Notes under the pieces: generated by a model
Databases searched by the model: none
What the model was told of the DNA's origin: nothing
The model's input: the letters and a program-made list of their open reading frames with translations, nothing else
In this document: piece after piece, positions 51,168 through 60,240 of the stretch
Layout of the letters: each line of letters begins with the position of its first letter
How positions within the stretch are numbered: the first letter of the stretch is position 1
From: Candidatus Edwardsbacteria bacterium RifOxyA12_full_54_48
Lineage (GTDB): Bacteria > Edwardsbacteria > AC1 > EtOH8
Length of the DNA: 64,000 nucleotides
Assembly: GCA_001777915.1 (NCBI GenBank)
Contig: MFFN01000002.1
Location: forward strand, 186,001-250,000
Direction: 5' to 3'
Position numbers and translations under genes: made by a program

Positions 51168-51797
51168 TCAATTGGCGTCGATCAGCTTGGCATTCTTGGG
51201 CACCACAAACTGAAAACGGTCGTCCTTGATGCCGGAATTGGTCTTGATCTTTGTAAAGATGTACTCGCTGGAATTGTCGTCAAGGTCCACCACGTCTATC
51301 CCGGTGATCTCGTAGGTCTTCTTGTCCACGATCACCTTGACCTCCTTGAACAGCTCCTTGAACTCCGGAATCTCCAGCCAGCATTGGTGATTGCCGTTGG
51401 TCTTGCAGCTGTTCTTGACCTTTCCGGTCAGCAATTTGTCCAGGGGGTTCAGCAGCACCAGAAAATCCCTGGTCTCCTCGATATTGGTCCGGATCACCTG
51501 CTTGTCCTTTTCCAGGTACAGCCAGAGGCTCCTGCCGTCGCAGACGATCTGCTGGGCCTCCGGCTTCTTGATGTCCATTCGCAGTTTATTGGGGCGCTTC
51601 ATCTCCACCCTCCCCTCGAAGCGGTGGCAGGTGCCGGTGGCCGAAGAGCAGGAGATCAATTCCAGGTCGGCCTTGAAATCGGTGACGTTCTTGTACCTGG
51701 CCCTGACCTGCGCCATGATCGCCTCCGCCTCCTGGGCAAAGGACGTCCCGGAGATCAGCAGCACTAAGGCGGCCCCGAGGACAGCCATTCTTTTCAT
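51168..51797 (-). CDS. LolA-like outer-membrane lipoprotein carrier
   Basis: A 209-residue protein with a signal peptide (MKRMAVLGAALVLLISGTS). The LolA/LppX fold has alternating strands, such as RMDIKKPEAQQIVCDGRSLW (residues 74-93) and VKVIVDKKTYEITGIDVVD (154-172). LolA carries lipoproteins across the periplasm. Four cysteines (ISCSSATGTC, IVCDG, SCKTNGNHQC) are unusual for LolA and could form disulphides. Its ATG overlaps the stop codon of ftsK by one base (TGATG), so it is translated with it. A spacer with simple TAAACTG-type runs lies downstream. Confidence 0.83.
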   Translation of the reverse strand: MKRMAVLGAALVLLISGTSFAQEAEAIMAQVRARYKNVTDFKADLELISCSSATGTCHRFEGRVEMKRPNKLRMDIKKPEAQQIVCDGRSLWLYLEKDKQVIRTNIEETRDFLVLLNPLDKLLTGKVKNSCKTNGNHQCWLEIPEFKELFKEVKVIVDKKTYEITGIDVVDLDDNSSEYIFTKIKTNSGIKDDRFQFVVPKNAKLIDAN

Positions 51798-54013
51798 CAG
51801 TCAGCCTCCTGGTCTTTGATTAATACTTCACGGGCCTTGCTTCCATCGAAGGGGCCCACCACGCTTGCGGCCTCCAGCTGATCTATCAGCCTGGCCGCCC
51901 GGGAATAGCCCACCTTAAGCCGGCGCTGCAGCAATGATACCGATCCCTGCTGGTGCCTGATCACCAGGGCTTTGGCCTCCTCGAAAAGCTCGTCCTGGCC
52001 GTCCTCCCCGGCCGAACCCTCGGGAGGCAGGGCCACCTCCATGCTGTATTCGGCATTATTGTTCTCGGTCTGGCTCTCCGGGGCCGATTGGTCCTGGCCC
52101 TCGGTGACCCCGTACCATTGCTTGATGAAGCTGACCACTTTTTCGGTCTCGGCGGTGGAGATGAACGGCCCGTGCAGCCTCTGGGGCTCGGCCTTGCCCG
52201 GCGGCATGTAAAGCATATCTCCCCTGCCCAGCAGGGTCTCGGCCCCGTTGGCGTCCAGCACCGTGCGGGAGTCGGTCTTGGAGGCCACCTGGAAAGCGAT
52301 CCGGGCCGGGAAATTGGCCTTGATAACCCCGGTAATGACATCCACCGATGGCCGCTGGGTGGCCAGGATCAGATGAATGCCCACCGCCCGCGACATCTGG
52401 GCCAGCTTGGCGATCCGGCTCTCTATTTCCGAGGCTTCGCGGGAAAGCATCAGATCAGCCAGTTCATCTATAACTATAAGCAGGTAGGACATCTTTTTGT
52501 CGGACTTGCGGTTATAATCGCTGATATTTCGGCATCCCTCCTTGGCCAGCACCCGGTAACGGGAATCCATCTCGCTTACCGCCAGGCGGAACACCTGCAC
52601 CACCTCTTGGGAATCGGTCACCACCCCCTCGATGGTCCGGGATATCGGCTTGTCGCCGGTATTCTCCACCTTGTACTGGAATTGCAGATGGGGTATGCCG
52701 CGATAGATGGACAGTTCGATCCGCTTGGGATCGATCATGATGAAGTGCAGGTCCTCCGGGGTGCACAGGTACAGCAGGCTGGTGATAATGGTGTTAAGGC
52801 AGACGCTCTTGCCCGACCCGGTGGAACCGGCGATCAGTAAATGAGGCATCTCCGACAGGTCGGCCGAAAAGGATTCTCCGGTGATGGTCTTGCCCAAGGC
52901 CATGGTCAGCGGCCCCTCCTGGGTTTTGAAATTGCCGGACAAAAAGAGGTCCTTCAGCATCACTATCTTGCGGTGCATATTGGGTATCTCGATACCCACC
53001 ACCCCCTTGCCGGGGATGGGGGCCAGGATGCGGATCCGGTGGGCCTGCATGGCCAGGGCCAGGTCGTCGGACAGGTTGGATATCTGGTTGACCTTGACCC
53101 CGGGGGCCGGTTTCAACTCGTAGCGGGTGACCACCGGGCCGGTGTAGCGGTCGGTGATCTCGCCCTCGATGCCGAATTCCTTGAGTTTCTCCAGCAGGAT
53201 CTCGGTCTTGTCCTCCTCCTCGGTCTCGGTCTGGTCCCGGTTCTCCTCCAACAGCGCCAGCAGACGGGCCTGGTAATCGTTGCCCAGCTTGGTGAGCCGG
53301 GGTTTGGATTCGGGCTTGGGCCTGGGCTGGGCCTTGGGCTGGGCCGGCCTTACCGGCTGGTCCGGTTCTTCGTCAGACATTTCCGGCTCATCCACCTTTG
53401 GCGCCGGTTTCTTTTTAAAGGTCAATTCCTTGGGGGCCTCCTGGGCCTTTTTAAGCCCGTCCTTGACCGGCTTGACCGCGATGTTCAGCCAGTGCTGAAA
53501 ATTAACCTCGGTGCCCACCAGCAACAGGATCAGGAAAAGGCCGGATATTATCAGCCAGCCTCCCACCGGACCGAAGGTATTGCGGGTCAGATCGGACAAG
53601 AAGGTGCCCGCCACCCCCCCCCCGGCTAAATAACCGGTATAGTAGGAAACATGCAGCAGCCCCAGGGTAGCCAGGCACAACAGGGTGAAGGTCAGCAACA
53701 GCAGGCTGTTGATTATGGAGCGGCCCAGGGGCTTGTGTCTCAGCCAGATCCACCCCCAGATCAGCAGCAGCGCGGTCAGCAGGAAGCCAGCGTAGCCCAG
53801 CAGATGAACTGCGCCATAGGCCAGCATATCACCCAGCGGCCCGCCCCAGTTGGCGCGAGCCCAATCCTGGTGCCATTGGTGGCTGTCGCTCCCGGAAAAA
53901 GAAACCAGGCCCACCAGCAGGAACAGGCCCAGGATCATCACCGACAGCCCGAAGATCTCCCGGCTGCGGCTTATTTTAGCCTCTTTTTTTGTCTTGCTAT
54001 CCGCTTTCATCAA
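51797..54013 (-). CDS. ftsK: FtsK/SpoIIIE DNA translocase
   Basis: A 738-residue membrane-anchored motor that segregates chromosomes at the division septum. Four hydrophobic helices (about 20-40, 62-90, 100-128 and 147-168) are followed by an acidic/proline-rich linker (200-240). The motor has Walker A GSTGSGKS (396-403) and Walker B YLLIVIDELADLML. The gamma winged helix at the end (RRLKVGYSRAARLIDQLEAA) reads KOPS-type DNA. The linker is short, as in SpoIIIE-sized members. It is translationally coupled to the LolA-like gene, and comB is 10 nt upstream. Confidence 0.96.
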   Translation of the reverse strand: MMKADSKTKKEAKISRSREIFGLSVMILGLFLLVGLVSFSGSDSHQWHQDWARANWGGPLGDMLAYGAVHLLGYAGFLLTALLLIWGWIWLRHKPLGRSIINSLLLLTFTLLCLATLGLLHVSYYTGYLAGGGVAGTFLSDLTRNTFGPVGGWLIISGLFLILLLVGTEVNFQHWLNIAVKPVKDGLKKAQEAPKELTFKKKPAPKVDEPEMSDEEPDQPVRPAQPKAQPRPKPESKPRLTKLGNDYQARLLALLEENRDQTETEEEDKTEILLEKLKEFGIEGEITDRYTGPVVTRYELKPAPGVKVNQISNLSDDLALAMQAHRIRILAPIPGKGVVGIEIPNMHRKIVMLKDLFLSGNFKTQEGPLTMALGKTITGESFSADLSEMPHLLIAGSTGSGKSVCLNTIITSLLYLCTPEDLHFIMIDPKRIELSIYRGIPHLQFQYKVENTGDKPISRTIEGVVTDSQEVVQVFRLAVSEMDSRYRVLAKEGCRNISDYNRKSDKKMSYLLIVIDELADLMLSREASEIESRIAKLAQMSRAVGIHLILATQRPSVDVITGVIKANFPARIAFQVASKTDSRTVLDANGAETLLGRGDMLYMPPGKAEPQRLHGPFISTAETEKVVSFIKQWYGVTEGQDQSAPESQTENNNAEYSMEVALPPEGSAGEDGQDELFEEAKALVIRHQQGSVSLLQRRLKVGYSRAARLIDQLEAASVVGPFDGSKAREVLIKDQEAD

Positions 54014-54023
54014 GTGCTTTTCA

Positions 54024-54743
54024 TTATGATTTCATTATCCGGCCGTCCTTGAATACCGGCACGGTTCTGGATATATCCAGCTGGGAGGCATATTTCAGAT
54101 CCTCCAGGTAGCCCAGGGAGACCAGATACTCGCCGTGCTGGCTCTGCTTGAAGGCCTTCAGCAGGGATTTCCCCTCCTTTTTATAAAGGGAGACGGCCAT
54201 CCTGGCGCCGTCGGTTAGGATGGCCGCCGGGTTTGCTTCCCAGACCAGCCCGGCCAGCAGCCCAGCGCACAGCATATCCTCCAGGGAGAAGCGCCCCAGT
54301 TTTCCCGAGCAGATCAGCAGGATGTCGCTGCCGCCGGAGGTCAGAAATCCGGCCACCGCCCCGGCGTTCAGAAAACCGGCGATGGAAAGCACCGTCGCCG
54401 GCTTGGCCCGGGAGATGACCGAGGTGCCGTTGGTGGTGGACATCAGCAGGGTCTTGTTCTTGACCACCGGCTCGGTGAACTCCAGGGGGGAGTTCCCCAG
54501 GTCGAAGCCGTTGATCTTGTTGCCATCGCGCTCCCCACACAGGATCACGTTCTCCCGGCCCAGGGTCTCGGCCAGCCGGGTGGCCTCCTCCACGCTGGGG
54601 CAGGGAATGATGTCCCGGCATCCGGCATCCAGGGCCGTCACCATGGTGGTGGTGGCCCGGAGCACATCGATCACCGTGGCCGAGCGTCCCGACAGGTTAA
54701 TATCGTTCAGCTCGGAGGGGGTTAAAATTACGTCTATCTGCAC
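54024..54743 (-). CDS. comB: 2-phosphosulfolactate phosphatase (ComB-like)
   Basis: A 239-residue protein with the ComB motifs SATVIDVLRATTTMVTALDA (20-39), LCGERDGNKINGFDLGNSP and TTNGTSVISRAKPATV. The archaeal enzyme dephosphorylates phosphosulfolactate in coenzyme M synthesis. Bacterial homologues are common and mostly not linked to coenzyme M; no other coenzyme M gene is seen here, so the physiological substrate is uncertain. The gene is in a tight series, 6 nt after pilT and 10 nt before ftsK. Confidence 0.9.
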   Translation of the reverse strand: MQIDVILTPSELNDINLSGRSATVIDVLRATTTMVTALDAGCRDIIPCPSVEEATRLAETLGRENVILCGERDGNKINGFDLGNSPLEFTEPVVKNKTLLMSTTNGTSVISRAKPATVLSIAGFLNAGAVAGFLTSGGSDILLICSGKLGRFSLEDMLCAGLLAGLVWEANPAAILTDGARMAVSLYKKEGKSLLKAFKQSQHGEYLVSLGYLEDLKYASQLDISRTVPVFKDGRIMKS

Positions 54744-54749
54744 TGTTTT

Positions 54750-55868
54750 TTATTTCTTGGTGGTTGTCGGATCGAAGGTTTCCCAGCCCCGGGAATCGGT
54801 GGACTCTATGCCCCGCAGGCGGAGCTTGAATTCGTCGGGGTTGGTGACGCTCTGGATGGCGGTCTCATAGGTGATCAGGCCGTCCCGGTAATGCTTCATG
54901 ATCGACTGGTCGAAGGACTGCATGCCGTATTGGGAACTTCCCTCCTGGATCAGCTGGGGGATATCCATGGTCTTGATGGGGTCCAGCAAATAATCCCTGA
55001 TGGTCTGGTTGTTGATCATCACCTCCACGGCCGGGACCCGCCCCTTGCCGTCGGCCCGGGGCAGCAGCCGGAGAGAGATCACCCCCACCAGGGTGGCCGA
55101 AAGCAACACCCTGACATGCTCGTGCTGGTGCGGCGGGAAGAAAGAGATGATGCGGTTGATGGTCTCCGGGGCGTTAAGGGTGTGCAGGGTGCTGAACACC
55201 ATGTGTCCGGTGTCGGCCGCCTGCAACGCGGTGGCCAGGGTGGTCTTGTCCCGGATCTCCCCGATCAATATCACATCCGGATCCTGCCGCAGCACATGCT
55301 TCAGGGCGGCGGCGAAGGTCTTGGTATCGGTGCCTATCTCCCGCTGGCTGATCAGGGATTTCTTGTCCCGGAAGATGAACTCGATGGGGTCCTCCACCGT
55401 GATGATGTTGCGGTTCTCGGTCTCGTTGATGAACTCCAGCATCGAGGCCAGGGTGGTGGACTTGCCCGAGCCGGTGGTCCCGGTCACCAGCAGCAGCCCC
55501 CGGTTGCTGAGGGCCAGCTCCTTGGTTATCGGCGGCAGCATCAGCTCGTCGACCTTTTTGATGTTGAAGGGAATGGCCCGCATGGCCAGGGCCACCGAGC
55601 CCCGCTGCATGTATACATTCACCCGGAAGCGCCCCAGGCCGGCCACCCCCATCGAGAAATCCAGCTCCTTCTCGTCGGCGAACAGCTGCTGCTGGTCCTT
55701 GGGCATAAGCTGCAGGGCCACCTGGCGCAGCTCCTCCGGAGACAGGGGGGGCTCCTCCAGGGGGCGCAGGAACCCGTCGATCCTCAGCACCGGCGGCAGG
55801 CCGGCCTTGAGATGCAGGTCCGAGGCGTTCTCCTTGACCATCCGCTCCAGGGTTCTTTTAAGATCCAT
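54750..55868 (-). CDS. pilT: PilT twitching-motility ATPase
   Basis: A 372-residue retraction ATPase for type IV pili. The N-terminal PAS-like part (ASDLHLKAGLPPVLRIDG, 15-32) and the RecA-like domain with Walker A GTTGSGKS (130-137), the VEDPIEFIFRDKKSLISQRE Asp box, Walker B VILIGEIRD and the AIRNLIREG-equivalent PQLIQEGSSQYGMQSFDQS are visible. It pairs with pilB. efp is 6 nt upstream and comB 6 nt downstream. Confidence 0.96.
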   Translation of the reverse strand: MDLKRTLERMVKENASDLHLKAGLPPVLRIDGFLRPLEEPPLSPEELRQVALQLMPKDQQQLFADEKELDFSMGVAGLGRFRVNVYMQRGSVALAMRAIPFNIKKVDELMLPPITKELALSNRGLLLVTGTTGSGKSTTLASMLEFINETENRNIITVEDPIEFIFRDKKSLISQREIGTDTKTFAAALKHVLRQDPDVILIGEIRDKTTLATALQAADTGHMVFSTLHTLNAPETINRIISFFPPHQHEHVRVLLSATLVGVISLRLLPRADGKGRVPAVEVMINNQTIRDYLLDPIKTMDIPQLIQEGSSQYGMQSFDQSIMKHYRDGLITYETAIQSVTNPDEFKLRLRGIESTDSRGWETFDPTTTKK

Positions 55869-55874
55869 CTTCTA

Positions 55875-56432
55875 TCACACTCTTTCCAAATATTTTCCGG
55901 TCCGGGTGTCAATTTTAAGCACATTTCCCTCATTGATGAACAGCGGGACCTGCGCCACCAGGCCCGATTCCAGGGTGGCCGGTTTGGTGACCGATGAGGC
56001 GGTGTCGCCCTTGAAGCCGGGATCGGTCTGGACCACCTTCAATTCCACCGACATGGGCACCTCCACCCCGATGACCTCCTCCTTGTTCATCAGCACCTGG
56101 ACCTCCATGTTCTCCTTGAAGTAAAGCTTGATGTCATGGACCATCTCCTCGGGCAGCTCCATCTGCTCGTAGGACTGGGAATCCATGAAATTATAGGTCG
56201 AGCCGTCGTTGTACAGGTACTGCATCTTGCGGCGCTCCAGCCGGACCTCGGTTATCGATTCCCCGGAGCGGTAGGTGCGTTCGATCACCGCGCCGGTCTT
56301 GACGTTCTTCAATTTTGTCCGGACAAAAGCTCCGCCCTTTCCGGGCTTGACGTGCTGGAACTCCACCAGGTAGAACAAAACCCCGTCTATATTCAGCGCC
56401 ATGCCGGTTCTGAAGTCTGCTGTGGATGCCAA
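55875..56432 (-). CDS. efp: Elongation factor P
   Basis: A 185-residue protein with the three OB-like domains. The ribosome-contacting loop HVKPGKGGAF (27-36) has Lys32 at the tip, the site of the modification needed for relief of polyproline stalling in many bacteria. No epmA/epmB or other modifier gene is nearby. The C-terminal KVVQTDPGFKGDTASSVTKP and VPLFINEGNVLKIDTRTGKY are the family end. It lies between an M24 peptidase gene (26 nt upstream) and pilT, the efp-pepQ order being common in bacteria. Confidence 0.97.
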   Translation of the reverse strand: MASTADFRTGMALNIDGVLFYLVEFQHVKPGKGGAFVRTKLKNVKTGAVIERTYRSGESITEVRLERRKMQYLYNDGSTYNFMDSQSYEQMELPEEMVHDIKLYFKENMEVQVLMNKEEVIGVEVPMSVELKVVQTDPGFKGDTASSVTKPATLESGLVAQVPLFINEGNVLKIDTRTGKYLERV

Positions 56433-56458
56433 AACATGCCTCCTTGATTATCTGCGTT

Positions 56459-57535
56459 CTATGCTTTGATGGTTATGATTTTTTTGGTCGATCTGCTCAA
56501 TATCCGGCAGCCCCCCTTGGCCACCACCACCAGGTCCTCGATCCGGACCCCGCCCCAGCCCGGCAGGTAGATGCCCGGCTCTACGGTGACTATGGAGTTC
56601 TCGGGCAGGAGGTTCTCGGCTTTCATGCCCACCCCGGGAGCCTCGTGAACCTCCAGTCCCACGCCGTGGCCCAGGCCGTGGCCGTAGTATTTCCCGTAGC
56701 CGGCATCATTGATGATTTTGCGGGCGGCCGCATCGGCCTCCCGCCCCCTGGCTCCGGCCCTGACCGCCTTCAGCCCGGCGGACTGAGCTTGGGTGACGAT
56801 ATCGTATATTTTAAGGTGCTTTTCGGTGGGGCGCCCCAGGCACACCGTTCGGGTCATGTCGGAGTGATAGCCCCGGTAGATGGCCCCGAAATCCAGCACG
56901 ATGAAATCGCCTTTTCGCACCTTGCGGTCGCTGGGCTGGGCATGGGGCAGTGCCCCGTTGGGGCCCGAGCCCACAATGCTGTCGAAAGAGGGGTTGGCGG
57001 CCCCCAGCAGCTTGAGGGTGTGGTCCAGCTGGGAGGCGATGGCTTTTTCGGTCAGGCCGGGCTTGATGAACTTCACTATCCCGGCAAAGGCCTGATCGGC
57101 TATCTGGGCGGCCCTGGCGATCTTCTGGATCTCAGCGCTGGTCTTCACCTGGCGCAGGCTTTCGGCCATCCCGCTGGCCGCGATGAATTTCTTCCCGGGC
57201 GCCAGCTTCTGCAGCTGCAGGAACTGGGCATAGCTCAGATTCTGATCCTCGATGCCGACCTTTTTGGACCTTACAAAGGCCGGCAGACGGATGAGCTCCT
57301 CCAGCAGACTGCCGGCTATGATGGTGGTCCTGGCATTTTTGACCTCCTTGGCCGACTGCTCCTTGTATCTGAAGTCGGTCAGAAAATCCGCCCCCTGGGA
57401 ATTCACCAGCAGCATCCCGGAACTGCCGGAATACCCCGCCAGGTACCTGATGTTAAGCAGGTTGGTGAACAGCATGGCATCCAATTTCTTCAAACGCAGG
57501 GCTTTTTTAATGCTATCGATACGGTTGTTGGCCAT
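56459..57535 (-). CDS. M24B Xaa-Pro dipeptidase/aminopeptidase
   Basis: A 358-residue pita-bread metalloprotease acting on Xaa-Pro peptides. The N-terminal creatinase-like domain has LLNIRYLAGYSGSSGMLL. The C-terminal domain carries the metal ligands: Asp in VLDFGAIYRGYHSDMTRT (two Asp), His in GHGLGHGVGLEVHEAPG, and Glu in TVEPGIYLPGWGGVRIED. A TTG codon three residues earlier could also start, but the ATG has GGAG at the proper distance. It probably transcribes with efp, which lies just downstream. Confidence 0.93.
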   Translation of the reverse strand: MANNRIDSIKKALRLKKLDAMLFTNLLNIRYLAGYSGSSGMLLVNSQGADFLTDFRYKEQSAKEVKNARTTIIAGSLLEELIRLPAFVRSKKVGIEDQNLSYAQFLQLQKLAPGKKFIAASGMAESLRQVKTSAEIQKIARAAQIADQAFAGIVKFIKPGLTEKAIASQLDHTLKLLGAANPSFDSIVGSGPNGALPHAQPSDRKVRKGDFIVLDFGAIYRGYHSDMTRTVCLGRPTEKHLKIYDIVTQAQSAGLKAVRAGARGREADAAARKIINDAGYGKYYGHGLGHGVGLEVHEAPGVGMKAENLLPENSIVTVEPGIYLPGWGGVRIEDLVVVAKGGCRILSRSTKKIITIKA

Positions 57536-57614
57536 TGAGCGCAACTCCTAAATATTTCATCAGCGGCGGCGGGCCGCCCGGGGCATTTTAAAATTTGCCG
57601 AGACGGGGATATCG

Positions 57615-59075
57615 CTACTTTTGGATCTGGGACAGCCAGGACTGAAAACTGCTTACGGTGTCATCGGCGTCGCCGGCCTTCTCCGCAGGTTTGGCTTCGG
57701 GCGCAGGCTTGGCCGTCTCGGCGGCTGGCGCTTCCTCCTCCGGCTTGGCCGGGGCTGCCCCGGCATCGTTGAACAGGGCCCCGAAATCCATGTCCGGAGC
57801 ATCCCCGGTCGGTTCCGGAGCTTTCTCCTGAGCCGCCGGAGAGGCGGCCGGTTCGGGCTTTGTCTCCTGGGCGGGAGCCGGCGCTGATGTTTCGGGGATG
57901 ACCGGCGGGGCCGCAGGTTCTTGCTTTTTATCCGATGAACCGAACAGCTGGGCAAAGGGATCTTCGGCCGGGGCGGCTTCGGGCCTTGGCTTATGTTCTT
58001 CGGCCGGCGCAGGCAGTTCAACTTCGGTCGCCGCCGGAGCAGGCTTCTCCGGGGTCTTTCCCGCCGCTTCAATTGGCGCCTCCATGGCCGGGGCATCTTC
58101 CGGATAGGCCTTCTCCAAAAGCTCGTCCATCCGGTTCTTGTATTCCTCATTATCCGGCTGGGCGGAGACCAGTTCCTTGTAGATATCTATGGCCTTCTCC
58201 AGGAAGCCCTGCTGAACATAGATCTCGGCCAGGGTGCTGGTGGGTCCCTGGGGTTCGGCTTCTGTGGCCTCCGGCTGGGGCTCCTCCGCCGGTCCAGCGG
58301 CAGCGGACGGAACTTCTGCTTCAGCCGGCGGGGTTTGGGTCGTTTCCGCCTTGGCCTCTTCCGTAACCGGGGTCGGCTGGTCGGCAATTTCAACTTCCGC
58401 AGCCGGCTCCTCGGCCAACACTGACGGCAAAGCGATCTCCTGTGGATCCCTCTCGGCGGCCTTCTCTGCTTCAGCCTGCAGCACCTCGGGCATGGACGGC
58501 ATCTCCGGGGCAGGGGCTTGGGGCGCCGGCTCAGCCGGGGTAATTATCGGCTGGGCCATGGCGGCTTCAGCTGGCGCGGTTTCGACAATCTCGGCCGCCG
58601 GCGGGGTGGCTGACTCCGGCTGGGCCGGCGCAGCCTCAGCCTGCGGCTCGGTCTGCATCAAGCTTTTAAGCTTGGCGGTCTTTTCCGACAACTCGGCATC
58701 GGCCGGCTCCAGGTCCAGGACCATCTGGTAATATTTCAGGGCCTCGGGATACATGTTCTGTTTTTCGTAGGTCTCCCCCAGCAGTTTATAGCCCACCAGG
58801 TTCTGCATATCGTTCTTGATGGTCAGCTCGAACTCCTCCCGGGCCAGGGCGTACATTCCCTTGGCCAGATAGCAGCGGCCCAGTATCAGGTGGGCGATGG
58901 CGTAATTGGGGTGGTTCTCCAGGCCCCTTTTGGCCGTATCTATCGCTTCATCCAGAAGATCCGATTTACGATAGGCATCGGCCAGCTGGGCAAAGACCCT
59001 CGATTTGGGGTCAGCCTGCAGTTTTTCGCTGAGCTGTTCGATCTCCGGAGAAAGTTTTATGTTTTCCTGGGCCAT
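57615..59075 (-). CDS. TPR protein with long Pro/Ala/Glu-rich linkers
   Basis: A 486-residue protein. Residues 1-130 form about three to four tetratricopeptide repeats (SRVFAQLADAYRKSDLLDEA, HLILGRCYLAKGMYALAREE, YKLLGETYEKQNMYPEALKY). A long low-complexity PAE-rich stretch follows. A lone TPR lies near 285-318 (STLAEIYVQQGFLEKAIDIY), and another PAE-rich tail ends with VSSFQSWLSQIQK. No signal peptide is seen, so it is cytoplasmic. It likely bridges other proteins, but the partner is unknown. It has its own consensus promoter and stands between mtnA and the M24 peptidase gene. Confidence 0.85.
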   Translation of the reverse strand: MAQENIKLSPEIEQLSEKLQADPKSRVFAQLADAYRKSDLLDEAIDTAKRGLENHPNYAIAHLILGRCYLAKGMYALAREEFELTIKNDMQNLVGYKLLGETYEKQNMYPEALKYYQMVLDLEPADAELSEKTAKLKSLMQTEPQAEAAPAQPESATPPAAEIVETAPAEAAMAQPIITPAEPAPQAPAPEMPSMPEVLQAEAEKAAERDPQEIALPSVLAEEPAAEVEIADQPTPVTEEAKAETTQTPPAEAEVPSAAAGPAEEPQPEATEAEPQGPTSTLAEIYVQQGFLEKAIDIYKELVSAQPDNEEYKNRMDELLEKAYPEDAPAMEAPIEAAGKTPEKPAPAATEVELPAPAEEHKPRPEAAPAEDPFAQLFGSSDKKQEPAAPPVIPETSAPAPAQETKPEPAASPAAQEKAPEPTGDAPDMDFGALFNDAGAAPAKPEEEAPAAETAKPAPEAKPAEKAGDADDTVSSFQSWLSQIQK

Positions 59076-59149
59076 ATCCTTAACTCCATTAAATTTGCGA
59101 ATTGATAGGTGGCGTCAACTGGAAGGTATAAAATCTAAGTTATAGTGAT

Positions 59150-59178
59150 ATTATATGCTTACCGGCCTGGTTTGTCAA
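59150..59178 (-). promoter_or_regulatory. Consensus promoter of the TPR gene
   Basis: On the minus strand TTGACA (59173-59178), a 17-nt spacer and TATAAT (59150-59155) match the sigma70 consensus exactly. The predicted start is near 59143, about 68 nt before the TPR ATG. It sits just after the mtnA stop codon. Confidence 0.83.
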
Positions 59179-59208
59179 CATTTTTCGCCCTATATTGCCG
59201 GCCGAAGA

Positions 59209-60240
59209 TCAGCCGGATATGGCTTTGATTGACCTGCCGAAGGGCGCCCGGATGACACCCTTTTCGGTGATGATGGCGCTGACCAGTTTGCCGGGGGTGA
59301 CATCGAAGGACGGGTTGAAAACAGCCATCTTTCCCGGTGCGGCGCGGCATTGACCGAACCTTCTGACCTCATCCGGGTTTCTCTGCTCGATGGGCATCCG
59401 GCTGCCGTCCTTTAACGACCGGTCGAAGGTCGAAAGGGGCGCGGCCACATAGAAGGGAACGCCGTGATAACGGGCGTTGATCGCCAAGCTGTAGGTGCCG
59501 ATCTTGTTGGCGAAATCCCCGTTGGCGCATATCCGGTCGGCCCCCACTATGGCGCAGTCGATCTTACCGGCCGCCATCAGAGAGGCCGCCATGTTGTCGC
59601 AGATCAGAACGGCCGGGATCTTCTGCCGGGCCAGCTCCCAGGCCGTCAGCCGGGCTCCCTGCAGCAGGGGCCGGGTCTCATCGACGTAGACCGATCTTAC
59701 CCTGCCCATATTGTAGGCGGTGGAGATGATGCCCAGGGCGGTGCCGATGCCCCCGGTGGCCAGGGCCCCGGTGTTGCAGTGGGTGATGATCGTCGAGTTT
59801 TTTTTAATCAGCTCCGCCCCGTGTCTGCCGATCAAGCCGCAGGTCGCGGCATCGTCATGGTGGATATCCAGTGCAGCCTGCAGCATCTTCTTCTTAAGCG
59901 CTTCGGCCTTGACGCCGGACTTGATCAGTGAATTGAACCGGGCCTCCATCCGGCCCAAAGCCCAGAAAAGATTGACCGCAGTGGGCCGGGTCCTCTGTAT
60001 CCTCAAATAGCTCTTCCGGAAATCGGCCGAGATATTCCCTGCCCCGGAACGCCAGATGCCCAGCACCAGACCATAGGCCCCGGCAATGCCGATCAATGGA
60101 GCGCCCCGGACCGCCAGCCCTTCGATGGCCGCCGCCAGATCCTCCACCTTTTGGCAGACCAGGTATTCGGTCCTCTGCGGAAGCCACCGTTGGTCCAGTA
60201 ATTTTATCGTGCCGTTCCGCCAGGCGATGACTTTTTGCAT
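59209..60240 (-). CDS. mtnA: Methylthioribose-1-phosphate isomerase
   Basis: A 343-residue enzyme of the methionine salvage pathway that isomerises methylthioribose-1-phosphate to the ribulose form. AIEGLAVRGAPLIGIAGAYG (38-57), Cys155 in THCNTGALATGG, DETRPLLQGARLTAWEL and Asp235 in GADRICANGDFANKIGTY are the family and active-site signatures. Related eIF2B-like proteins differ at these residues. The ATG lies 37 nt inside the maf gene, so the two are translationally coupled. No other salvage gene is in the window. Confidence 0.95.
   Translation of the reverse strand: MQKVIAWRNGTIKLLDQRWLPQRTEYLVCQKVEDLAAAIEGLAVRGAPLIGIAGAYGLVLGIWRSGAGNISADFRKSYLRIQRTRPTAVNLFWALGRMEARFNSLIKSGVKAEALKKKMLQAALDIHHDDAATCGLIGRHGAELIKKNSTIITHCNTGALATGGIGTALGIISTAYNMGRVRSVYVDETRPLLQGARLTAWELARQKIPAVLICDNMAASLMAAGKIDCAIVGADRICANGDFANKIGTYSLAINARYHGVPFYVAAPLSTFDRSLKDGSRMPIEQRNPDEVRRFGQCRAAPGKMAVFNPSFDVTPGKLVSAIITEKGVIRAPFGRSIKAISG

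Noticed and set aside
54024-54743. Coenzyme M biosynthesis from the comB homologue
   Set aside because: No comA, comC or other pathway gene is in the window, and ComB-like proteins occur widely in bacteria that make no coenzyme M.
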